DNA of 46,015 nt from Geosporobacter subterraneus DSM 17957 (GTDB lineage: Bacteria; Bacillota; Clostridia; Peptostreptococcales; Thermotaleaceae). Each line of letters begins with the position of its first letter. Within the stretch, counting starts at the first letter, position 1. Positions 7,638 through 14,674 of this stretch are shown here, piece by piece. The notes beneath the pieces were generated by a model, which was not told the DNA's origin, did not search any database, and saw nothing but the letters and a program-made list of their open reading frames with translations. The stretch is from positions 1 through 46,015 of the forward strand of contig NZ_FQZV01000035.1 of the NCBI RefSeq assembly GCF_900142145.1, in the 5' to 3' direction. The position numbers were made by a program, and so were the translations under genes.

Positions 7638-9266
7638 TTATTTTTCTATATATGCTTCGTCAAAGTAGATATAGCCAAGAATAGACTTTCTTGTATTTTT
7701 CACGTAGTCCTTGATTAATGCAATATCTACATAGTAGTAAATCGGCATTAGGATCATATCTTCCATCATTGTTTTTTCTGCATCATAAAGCAGCTTGAAG
7801 CGTTCTTGTCCGGAAGTATTCTTTGCATCTTCGATCAGCTTATCAAAGGTTTCATTCTTCCACTTCGCATTATTCTTACCGGAATAGGAAGTCCACAGAT
7901 CTAAGAATGTCATTGGATCAGCATAGTCTCCAAACCAGCTGGATCTCGCTACAACAAAGTTTCCTTCTGTTCTTGTTTGCTGGAATACAGCCCACTCTTG
8001 GTTTGCAAGTCTTACGTTAATACCTAGGTTCTTTTTCCACATTTCTTGAATAGCTTCAGCGATAGCCTTATGGGTTTCACTGGTATTGTACATTACTTCC
8101 AGTTCCGGGAAGCCCTTTCCATCGGGATAGCCTGCTTCTGCCAATAATGCCTTCGCCTCTTCAATTTTTGCAGTATTTGGATCAATACCATAATCGCCGC
8201 CTACAGATCTAAAATCTTTGCCTTCTGCATCATAAAGTCCTGGAGGCACAAATCCTGTAGCCGCCATTTCTCCGCCCCGAAGGATCTTCTCTGTAATAGC
8301 TTTTCTATCGATCGCCAATGCCAATGCTTTTCTTACTCTTACGTCGTTAACCGGCGCCTTTTGTGTTTGGAATGCATAGAAATAGGTAGCAAGTGATGGG
8401 GCTACTACAAAGCCCGGCTCTGATGCTTTTAGTCTTTCGATCTCCTGCGTCGGAACATCGTCTACGTAATCTATATCTCCAGATTCGTAAGCCGTCAAGG
8501 CAGTAGAAGCCTCGTTAACCATAAGCATTTCAATCTTATCCAGCTTTACCCTGTCCTTATCATAATAGTTTTCATTCTTCACCAATATGATTCGGTCTCC
8601 CATTGTGTAGCTTTCCATCTTAAAGGGGCCGTTCCCTATAAATGTTTCTGGCTTCATGGACCAGGTATCCGGGTCTTTTTCAACCATATCCTTTCTAACA
8701 GGGAATAAGGTAAAGAATGCAGTTAGTTCAAGGAAATAAGGTGTAGGTGACTCTAATGTAACCTCTAATGTTTTATCATCCTTCGCCTTTACCCCTACTT
8801 CTTCGATGTTTACTAAGCCTTCATTTGCCTTCTGTCCGTTTTTCAGATAATAGAGCTGAAAAGCATATTCAGAAGCTGTATTTGGATCTAATGCTCTCTT
8901 CCACGCATATTCGAAATCCTGTGCTTTTACCGGCTGTCCGTCAGACCATTGGGCATCTCTTAGATGGAATGTATAAGTTAAACCATCTTCAGAAATCTCG
9001 TATTTTTCTGCCATCCCTGGTATCGCCTTGTCATTCTTATCCAGCCGCATCAAGCCTTCAAAGGTATTGACCTGTACAATACCGGCGTTGATTACGCTGT
9101 TGAGCTGCGGGTCTAATGTCTTTACATCGTCACCGAGATTATACCGCAGTACCATCGGCTCTGCAGCAGGCGTCTCCTCTGCTGCCGGCTGCTTCGGACC
9201 ACATCCTGCCAACCCAGTCAGCACAAGCGCTGCCACAAGTAAGAGTGCTATACTTTTTTTCACCAT
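7638..9266 (-). CDS. Oligopeptide ABC transporter substrate-binding lipoprotein (542 aa)
   Basis: A family-5 extracellular solute-binding protein (OppA/DppE type) that captures peptides outside the membrane. The lipoprotein signal ends in LAGC, followed by GPKQPAAEE. Mature landmarks are YNLGDDVKTLDPQLNS, GLTYTFHLRDAQWSDGQPV, AYAWKRALDP-like AQDFEYAWKRALDP, and FIGNGPFKMESY. The open frame allows a start five codons earlier, but GGGAGGGG lies six bases before ATG 9266. No permease or ATPase genes are adjacent, so it must work with subunits encoded elsewhere. Leader B lies directly upstream. Its terminator is a likely control point between the DUF3870 gene and this one. Confidence 0.93.
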   Translation of the reverse strand: MVKKSIALLLVAALVLTGLAGCGPKQPAAEETPAAEPMVLRYNLGDDVKTLDPQLNSVINAGIVQVNTFEGLMRLDKNDKAIPGMAEKYEISEDGLTYTFHLRDAQWSDGQPVKAQDFEYAWKRALDPNTASEYAFQLYYLKNGQKANEGLVNIEEVGVKAKDDKTLEVTLESPTPYFLELTAFFTLFPVRKDMVEKDPDTWSMKPETFIGNGPFKMESYTMGDRIILVKNENYYDKDRVKLDKIEMLMVNEASTALTAYESGDIDYVDDVPTQEIERLKASEPGFVVAPSLATYFYAFQTQKAPVNDVRVRKALALAIDRKAITEKILRGGEMAATGFVPPGLYDAEGKDFRSVGGDYGIDPNTAKIEEAKALLAEAGYPDGKGFPELEVMYNTSETHKAIAEAIQEMWKKNLGINVRLANQEWAVFQQTRTEGNFVVARSSWFGDYADPMTFLDLWTSYSGKNNAKWKNETFDKLIEDAKNTSGQERFKLLYDAEKTMMEDMILMPIYYYVDIALIKDYVKNTRKSILGYIYFDEAYIEK

Positions 9267-9354
9267 GATTTCCCCTCCCATAACTTATAAATATTATCTA
9301 TCGGCTGAGCTAAATTGCTCCAACACCCTTGATCAGCAGCACATACTTTTATTC

Positions 9355-9466
9355 TAAATAAAAAACAGCATAGAATTCCCATAAGTTGAGAACTCTATGC
9401 TGGATTTTGTTTTTGATCTTGTATGTATCCGTACAAGTAAAAAAACAAAGCAGCCTTAATCCATAG
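9355..9466 (-). ncRNA. Leader B: attenuator/riboswitch-like element, unassigned class
   Basis: The second copy of the leader family. The 5' strand CTAT, bulge GGATTAAG and GCTG pair perfectly with CAGC-ATAG. The internal hairpin is CTTGTA/TACAAG with a loop containing CGGATACA. The terminator stem (13 base pairs, CAGCATAGAGTTC against GAATTCTATGCTG) is followed by TTTTTTATTT. Its 5' end starts two bases after the stop codon of the DUF3870 gene, and it precedes the peptide-binding lipoprotein, so it looks like an attenuator inside an operon. Confidence 0.75.
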
Positions 9467-9467
9467 T

Positions 9468-9803
9468 TTAGATACCATCGGGACTTTTAATTTGCTGATA
9501 CTTTTTAAAAGCATCCTTCCATGCAACGATCATTGCCTTTTGGGAAGACCCATGATATCGCCGGTTAATTTCCTCGATCATTGGTTCTGCTCCCAATTTC
9601 ATTGAATAACCAGTGAATAGGGAACGAACGAATTGATTGGTCACTTCTAAGGTTGTGGAAGCCCCTGCATCAACAATCACTTCATGTTCTGCATCAATCA
9701 CGAAGGCAATAAAATACGCATTGAATTGAAGTGTAATGGGATTGTTTACAGCAGTCTTTGCATCTCCTACTACATATATTGTATTTTTTTCGTAGGGTTC
9801 CAT
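9468..9803 (-). CDS. DUF3870 domain protein (111 aa)
   Basis: A small protein of the uncharacterised DUF3870 family. Recognisable pieces are NTIYVVGDAKTAVNNPITLQF, shown here by its IYVVGDAKT and NNPITLQF parts, the FVIDAEHEVIVDAGAS strand, and the C-terminal RYHGSSQKAMIVAWKDA. There is no signal peptide or membrane helix. The start ATG 9803 has AGGAGG twelve bases upstream. It lies between the M20 amidohydrolase and leader B/peptide-binding lipoprotein on the same strand, which suggests a role in the same amino-acid or peptide pathway. No biochemical function is known to me. Confidence 0.85.
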   Translation of the reverse strand: MEPYEKNTIYVVGDAKTAVNNPITLQFNAYFIAFVIDAEHEVIVDAGASTTLEVTNQFVRSLFTGYSMKLGAEPMIEEINRRYHGSSQKAMIVAWKDAFKKYQQIKSPDGI

Positions 9804-9936
9804 GCCTTTTTTTCCTCCTGGTGCGAAAATTATTCTCTGCTTATTCTATTGTATTATTATTCGCCACAGAATATAAAAATCCTGCTTTTATTTGAATTTT
9901 CATATTATGGGAAAACCTTGTCTTGTAATTTTTCAT

Positions 9937-11136
9937 CTATTTATTCGCAAGCCCCTGCTTTAAAAATCTCAATACATTGCTCACCTGCATGGCTACACCC
10001 ACTTTAAGGGCTTCTTCATCAATATCGAAAAGGGTTGTATGACCATCATAGATGCTGCCTTTCTCTTCATTACGGCAGCCCAGCTTAAAAAAAGCTCCGG
10101 GAACAGCCGCTGCAAAATAAGCAAAATCTTCTACCCCTAAGGTTGCATGCTTTACTTCCAGTACATTGTCTTCTCCCAGCAGTTCCTTTCCTGTATCCCG
10201 GACAAGATGGACCATTTCATCATCATTGATTAGGGCAGTGTAGCCTTCTTCACGCAGCACCTCTCCTTTTCCTCCCATGGCAGCGGCAATCTGCAGGACA
10301 ATTTTCTCCACACGATCAATGACTTTACTGCGGGTCTTAGGATCTAAGGTTCTGACGGTTCCCGTCATCTCAACCCGGTTGGATATGATGTTTTGTTTCG
10401 TTCCTCCCTGAATCGTACCAAGGGTTACCACTGCCGAATCCCTTGGGTCTACATTTCGGCTTACAACAGTCTGCAGCGCCGTAATGACCTGCCCGGCCAT
10501 AGCAATGGCATCTACACCGGAGTGGGGGTAGGCCCCATGGGTACTCTCTCCATGGAGGATGATTTTGATCCCATCAGATGCCGCATTCATCTGCCCATAG
10601 CGGACCCCGATGGTACCTGTAGGATCCTCAGTGGATACATGAAGACCCAGTACGCCATCCACGGGAGGGTTTTCCAATACTCCCTCTTCGATCATTGGTT
10701 TCGCTCCCCCCACAGTTTCTTCCGCCGGTTGAAACAGCAGCTTTACATTTCCCTTGAGCTGATTCCTTATCCCGCTTAATATCTTGGCTGTACCCAGCAG
10801 TATGGTCATATGGGCATCATGGCCGCAGGAATGCATCTTTCCATCTACAGTTGATTTATAAGGTGCATTTTTTTCATCCTGCATGGGGAGTGCATCCATA
10901 TCTGCCCGCAGTGCGATGGTCCTGCCCGGGCTTCCTCCCCGGATCAATCCCACAACTCCCGTTTTGGCAATGTCTGCTTTGGTTTCTACTCCCATTTCCT
11001 TTAGATATTTGACAATCTGGTCTCTGGTTCTATATTCCTCCATGCCCAGCTCAGGATGCCGGTGAAAGTCTCTCCGCACTTCTACCAACCAAGGATATAG
11101 AGCTTCAATTTTCTCGAAAAGTATTTTCTTATCCAT
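9937..11136 (-). CDS. M20 family amidohydrolase (399 aa)
   Basis: A metal-dependent hydrolase of the M20D group (N-acyl-L-amino-acid amidohydrolase / hippurate hydrolase / IAA-amino-acid hydrolase type) that releases amino acids from N-acylated forms. The sequence shows FHRHPELGMEE, ALRADMDALPM, MHSCGHDAHM with metal ligands Cys104 and His106, FQPAEE with catalytic and ligand Glu139/Glu140, and GLHVS with a ligand His near 165. A bacterial-exopeptidase dimerisation domain lies in the middle. The protein appears full length and cytoplasmic. It follows leader C and heads a minus-strand run with the DUF3870 and peptide-binding genes. The acyl-amino-acid substrate is not predictable. Confidence 0.92.
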   Translation of the reverse strand: MDKKILFEKIEALYPWLVEVRRDFHRHPELGMEEYRTRDQIVKYLKEMGVETKADIAKTGVVGLIRGGSPGRTIALRADMDALPMQDEKNAPYKSTVDGKMHSCGHDAHMTILLGTAKILSGIRNQLKGNVKLLFQPAEETVGGAKPMIEEGVLENPPVDGVLGLHVSTEDPTGTIGVRYGQMNAASDGIKIILHGESTHGAYPHSGVDAIAMAGQVITALQTVVSRNVDPRDSAVVTLGTIQGGTKQNIISNRVEMTGTVRTLDPKTRSKVIDRVEKIVLQIAAAMGGKGEVLREEGYTALINDDEMVHLVRDTGKELLGEDNVLEVKHATLGVEDFAYFAAAVPGAFFKLGCRNEEKGSIYDGHTTLFDIDEEALKVGVAMQVSNVLRFLKQGLANK

Positions 11137-11207
11137 TTTATATAATCACTCCTTAATTGTTACTTTACTTTATGAAAGGGTTTTTGTTATATAGATATAT
11201 CTTATAT

Positions 11208-11283
11208 TGTCATCCTGAACGCAGTGAAGGATCTTATAGAGGAGTTTAGACCAAAAGAATCCTTCGCTTTGCTCAGGATGACA
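11208..11283. repeat. Dispersed 76-bp inverted-repeat element
   Basis: Begins TGTCATCCTGAACG and ends GCTCAGGATGACA, so the termini are near-perfect inverted repeats; internal AAGGATCTT and GAATCCTTCG also pair. The same family forms the innermost element at 27507-27626. It lies between leader C and the M20 gene, and would be transcribed as part of that leader. Confidence 0.85.
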
Positions 11284-11308
11284 GCTTTAAAAAGAACTTG
11301 ATTCTTCC

Positions 11309-11410
11309 AAAAAATAAAAGCATAGATAGGGTTTCTCTATCTATGCTGGATTTCATCCTGACTTTGTATCGGATAAATACAAATGATAAGATAAAGCAGC
11401 GAGGCTATAT
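11309..11410 (-). ncRNA. Leader C: attenuator/riboswitch-like element, unassigned class
   Basis: The third copy of the leader family. It has 5' TATAGCCTCGCTGCTTTATC (with GCTG pairing to CAGC), a perfect seven-base hairpin TTTGTAT/ATACAAA with loop TTATCCG, then GGATGAAATCCAGCATAGATAG. The terminator GCATAGATAG/CTATCTATGC is followed by TTTTATTTTTTGG. It lies about 170 bases upstream of the M20 amidohydrolase, with an inserted repeat between. The 5' part overlaps the end of the glyA remnant. Confidence 0.75.
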
Positions 11411-11742
11411 TTTATTTCCTTCAAAATATCCGGGGTACAGGGGGAACTTTTCACGATGCATGGACCCTTGGGCTCCCGGGAAGGTAGCTTTATCCATGGC
11501 TGATCCGTACTTTTCCTTACATAGTATAAAACCGCCCCTTGCACCGGCTAAGGTCTTGGTGGTGGTGGAAGCAACAAAATCTGCATAGGGGACTGGGTTA
11601 GGATATACTCCTGCAGTTCCAGAATCTGTATGGGTACATAACTCTCTGAAGCAATCATCTCAATTCCTGTTCTTTGCCGTCCAAACTCCTCCTAAAGGAT
11701 CTCATACAATTCCATGTCCTTTTCCTTAACTGTTCTTAGCAC
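11405..11742 (-). pseudogene. glyA: Serine hydroxymethyltransferase remnant (frameshifted, internally deleted)
   Basis: From GTG 11742, with GGAGGG upstream, the minus strand encodes an SHMT-like N-terminus: VKEKDMELYEIL, an in-frame TAG, then [17 protein letters not shown] and [11 protein letters not shown] different frame then gives the PLP-lysine region, [23 protein letters not shown], here cited by its halves NPVPYADFV and [12 protein letters not shown], and [10 protein letters not shown]. About 150 central residues (roughly positions 60-210 of a normal enzyme) and the C-terminal half are missing. It is clearly dead. Its end overlaps leader C, so the deletion also shaped the region in front of the M20 gene. 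Confidence 0.85.
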
Positions 11743-11933
11743 ATCTTTCCCTCCTCTGCACTATAGTTCTTCATACACGTCTTATTCATTTTCATTGTTA
11801 ATATTTAACGAATAGAAAATATAGGCTTTGTTAAAGTTTTGTGTGGATATCATATATTTTAGGCATAGATTGTGACAAGGATAGGGGTGGAGGACTCTGT
11901 CCACCCGCAGTTGCCTTATGAACAAAATCACCA

Positions 11934-12047
11934 TCATAGTATAACAGCGCCAAAATATAAAACACTAGAGAGCAAGTCTGTGTCTTTATTTTCTATATAT
12001 TTTTCTACTTGCCGCACAATTCTTTCAACTTCACCCGTTGATTCCAT
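11934..12047 (-). CDS. Possible 37-aa ORF overlapping the oxidoreductase stop (TAATG)
   Basis: The ATG overlaps the stop codon of the upstream oxidoreductase as TAATG, an arrangement seen in translational coupling. The frame encodes MESTGEVERIVRQVEKYIEN and then a short hydrophobic tail ending at TGA 11934. I recognise no family, and the region otherwise looks non-coding, so this may be chance. The rest of 11743-11933 shows nothing I can name. Confidence 0.25.
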   Translation of the reverse strand: MESTGEVERIVRQVEKYIENKDTDLLSSVLYFGAVIL

Positions 12048-12982
12048 TATAACGGATTTTGAAAAGCTTGAACATCCTCCAATTTTGCAACAATCCTCTC
12101 GCAAAGCTCATGGGTTTTCAAGGCATCCCTCGGACTTATTGAACTTGCAGTGCCTCCCTTAACCGATTGCAAAAAATGATCAATAATCTGATAAAACCCC
12201 CGGCGGTATAGCACCGAATCCCAATCCCCAAATTTAAAATGAATTTCATCTCCCTGGTGATAACGCACACCTTGGTTTAAATCACGGATCACCCATTTAT
12301 TTCCCGGATGCATATATTCTACTACTTCCTCGGCCGCTCCGTTATCCCGGTTCATCATCCCTATAGCTGTATAACCCTTACCTGACAGGGTCAGTACCAC
12401 ATGGTAAAGCTGATCGTCCTCTGCTCTCCCCTGGATCTGAACTTCTTCGACCTCGCCAGGCAGCAAAAACCGGAGCGTATCCACCACATGTACAAAGTCA
12501 TCAAAAATAAATCGACGGATTTGATCTGGCAAATACAGTCTGTTTTTTTGAATCAGGATTAGATTGGCCTGTCCCTGGGCTTTCAGCTGTGATATCATGG
12601 GAGCAAATCTCCGGTTAAAGCCCACCATCAGTACACGATTCTTTTCTTCTGCCAATTCTACGATCCTTTGGGCATCTTCATAGTGATAGGCTATCGGTTT
12701 GTCCACATAGACATGGATCCCCTGTCTCAACAGTTCTTCTGCAATCTCCCCATGGGATTCTGTAGCTGCATGAATAAAGGCTGCATCTATATTCCTGTCT
12801 ATTAAATCTTCAATCCTCTGAATCGACTCCGGAGCCCGGTATTTTCGGCTGATTTCTTCTAAAACCTTTTCGTTTCTTGTACACAACACAGGCGTAATAT
12901 CCCCACGGTTCATTAGAATAGGCAAATAGGCTTTCCTGGCGATATCTCCCAAACCAATAATACCAACTCTCATCCCTTTCAA
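12047..12982 (-). CDS. Gfo/Idh/MocA family NAD(P)-dependent oxidoreductase (311 aa)
   Basis: A cytoplasmic dehydrogenase of the Gfo/Idh/MocA family, which oxidises or reduces sugars, inositols and related compounds. The N-terminal Rossmann fold starts MRVGIIGLGDIARKAYLPIL with the GxGxxA nucleotide-binding motif. HAATESHGEIAEELL and VDKPIAYHYEDA (the E/D-K-P motif) follow, with NRRFAP after. ATG 12982 gives MKGMRVGIIG, and an internal ATG three codons on is also possible. The length is slightly short for the family. Substrate cannot be predicted; the neighbours (Lrp regulator and EamA exporter, divergent) give no clear pathway. Confidence 0.88.
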   Translation of the reverse strand: MKGMRVGIIGLGDIARKAYLPILMNRGDITPVLCTRNEKVLEEISRKYRAPESIQRIEDLIDRNIDAAFIHAATESHGEIAEELLRQGIHVYVDKPIAYHYEDAQRIVELAEEKNRVLMVGFNRRFAPMISQLKAQGQANLILIQKNRLYLPDQIRRFIFDDFVHVVDTLRFLLPGEVEEVQIQGRAEDDQLYHVVLTLSGKGYTAIGMMNRDNGAAEEVVEYMHPGNKWVIRDLNQGVRYHQGDEIHFKFGDWDSVLYRRGFYQIIDHFLQSVKGGTASSISPRDALKTHELCERIVAKLEDVQAFQNPL

Positions 12983-13229
12983 CTCCCCTTAAGCTATTGT
13001 CTTATATTCTATTTGCTATTCTTGAAATTCATCTCTTTTCCCTTCCATATTTACCTACTTTTTAAATTACTTTTCGTAATGCTATGCCGGATTATCTCCT
13101 TCCTTTTTTGGGGAGAATTTCCTTAATACCCGATAATATATTTCTTTTCGTATTTGTTTATCGTTTTATATTTACTTATTGTTGCAATAGAATAGAATAG
13201 AATTAAGAATCGTAAGGAGGAGGAATCCT

Positions 13230-13700
13230 ATGGATGCCATTGATAAGAAAATTCTAGAATTGCTCAAGGAAAGAGGGCGGATCACCCACGAGGAAATCAG
13301 CAAAATCCTCCATATATCCAGGCCGGCCATTCATCAGAGAATCAGCAAACTGGAGGATCGCGGCATCATTCGAGGATATACAGCGCAAATTCATTGGAAG
13401 GACCTGGGCTACCAGATAAAAGTCCTCATCTTCATCAAATTTCACCCCCACGGATTTGGACGGATCGCAGAGCAGATTATGAAGATTCAAATACCTAATG
13501 CGATTATTGAGGATTTCTACAGACTTGCAGGAGAATGGTGTGCCGTTATAAAGGTAAGAGCCCATACGCCTGATGATATCACTGTCTTAATTGACGAAAT
13601 TTGCAAGCTCCAGGGTATTCGAGAGACGTCTACCACTTTTATTCTGTCTACCCTTATGGAGAATGAGGATTGCTATGAAAGCAAAAAAGGAGGCATATAG
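13230..13700 (+). CDS. Lrp/AsnC family transcriptional regulator (156 aa)
   Basis: A leucine-responsive-type DNA-binding regulator. The N-terminal winged helix covers about residues 1-60 (DAIDKKILELLKERGR, then ISRPAIHQRISKLEDRGII). The rest is the RAM ligand-binding domain ending ILSTLMEN. GTAAGGAGGAGG precedes ATG 13230. The stop lies one base before the start of the EamA transporter, so the two are co-transcribed and the regulator probably controls that exporter in response to an amino acid. Just upstream are three tandem AATAG units, which might vary in number. Confidence 0.93.
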   Translation: MDAIDKKILELLKERGRITHEEISKILHISRPAIHQRISKLEDRGIIRGYTAQIHWKDLGYQIKVLIFIKFHPHGFGRIAEQIMKIQIPNAIIEDFYRLAGEWCAVIKVRAHTPDDITVLIDEICKLQGIRETSTTFILSTLMENEDCYESKKGGI

Positions 13701-13701
13701 C

Positions 13702-14634
13702 ATGAAAGATCAGCGCAGCAAAGATCATATAAAGGTTATATTGGCCTTTATAGCCGTTTGCATATTATGGGGTTCTACCTACCTGGCCATTCGAATCGGA
13801 GTGAGTGATTTTCCTCCCGCCCTCTTCGCCGGTCTTCGGTTTTTTACAGCGGGCCTTCTGGTCCTATTGTTTGCTAAAATAAAAGGAATGGACTTTCCGG
13901 TCTATTTCGAGGAATATAAAAAAATTGCAGTAGTTGGATTATTGCTATTACTAGGCGGCAATGGGCTGGTGGTATGGGCAGAAAAATGGGTTCATTCCGC
14001 CATGGCTTCTCTTATGGTAGCCACCGTCCCCCTCTTTATGGCCCTGCTTGAAACCGCAGCATTGAAAAGAAACAGTCTCAGCCTAAAAGGATGGCTAGGC
14101 CTGTTAACGGGCTTCAGCGGCGTGGCGCTGCTGGTGTTTTCAAACGCTGCTACAGAAGCCATCAATATACCCGGAGCTGCTATGCTGCTGGCCGGTGCCT
14201 TCTTTTGGGCCTCCGGTTCTGTATATTCAAAGAGCTTTACAGCTTCCGGTTCTACCTTTTCCCACATTGGGATCCAGATGCTGGCTGCCGGTGTCGCCCT
14301 TTGCAGTATTGGTATTGCTGTCGGAGAGCTTTCACAGGTCCATCTATCTCCCAAGGGCATTGGTGCTATGCTCTATCTTATCTTCTTCGGCTCCGTCATC
14401 GCCTACAGCTGCTATATATATGTACTCCAGAAATGGCCCGCTTCCAGGGCCGGTACCTATGCCTATGTAAATCCCGTGGTGGCCATACTGCTGGGTGCCG
14501 TAGTATTAGGAGAGTCGGTTTCTCCCTCGATCCTGCTCTCTGCCGTCGTTATATTAGGCAGCGTCTTTATTGTTCAGACAAGCAAGACAGCCGATCTAGG
14601 AATAAAAACTGCTCCACAGAAACAAAAATCCTAA
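13702..14634 (+). CDS. EamA/DMT family transporter (310 aa)
   Basis: A membrane protein with about ten helices in two EamA repeats, of the drug/metabolite transporter superfamily (RhaT/YdcZ-like exporters of amino acids and metabolites). The first repeat opens with FIAVCILWGSTYLAIRIGV. The second carries PGAAMLLAGAFFWASGSVYSK, here in its AFFWASGSVYSK part, and ends with AYVNPVVAILLGAVVLGE. The open frame extends upstream inside the Lrp gene, but AAGGAGG lies eight bases before ATG 13702. Pairing with an Lrp regulator is typical of amino-acid exporters. Confidence 0.92.
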   Translation: MKDQRSKDHIKVILAFIAVCILWGSTYLAIRIGVSDFPPALFAGLRFFTAGLLVLLFAKIKGMDFPVYFEEYKKIAVVGLLLLLGGNGLVVWAEKWVHSAMASLMVATVPLFMALLETAALKRNSLSLKGWLGLLTGFSGVALLVFSNAATEAINIPGAAMLLAGAFFWASGSVYSKSFTASGSTFSHIGIQMLAAGVALCSIGIAVGELSQVHLSPKGIGAMLYLIFFGSVIAYSCYIYVLQKWPASRAGTYAYVNPVVAILLGAVVLGESVSPSILLSAVVILGSVFIVQTSKTADLGIKTAPQKQKS

Positions 14635-14674
14635 CAGTAAAGCCCCGAAGCTGCACCTTTGGGGCTTTACTGTT
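14633..14674. terminator. Bidirectional hairpin between eamA-like gene and purD
   Basis: AACAGTAAAGCCCC pairs with GGGGCTTTACTGTT around a 14-base loop. It overlaps the stop codons of both convergent genes. Neither side has a long T-run beyond the stem, but the stem base is T-rich on each strand. Confidence 0.65.

Noticed and set aside
7430-11410. The three leaders as a simple mobile terminator repeat
   Set aside because: They differ too much in primary sequence, keep pairing by covariation, always face the same way and each lies directly upstream of a gene; still, a genome-wide count would be needed to exclude it fully.
11353-11544. 63-aa minus-strand ORF
   Set aside because: It is an out-of-frame reading of the glyA remnant; the SHMT similarity is in another frame of the same bases.
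11298-11588. 96-aa plus-strand ORF over leader C and the glyA remnant
   Set aside because: Shadow frame across an RNA leader and a pseudogene on the other strand, without a ribosome-binding site.
11872-12162. 96-aa plus-strand ORF at the end of the oxidoreductase gene
   Set aside because: Overlaps a convincing minus-strand gene and has non-protein-like composition.
13194-13213. Tandem AATAG units before the Lrp gene as a phase-variation tract
   Set aside because: Only three copies, too few to claim variability, and the region is AT-rich anyway; mentioned only with the gene.
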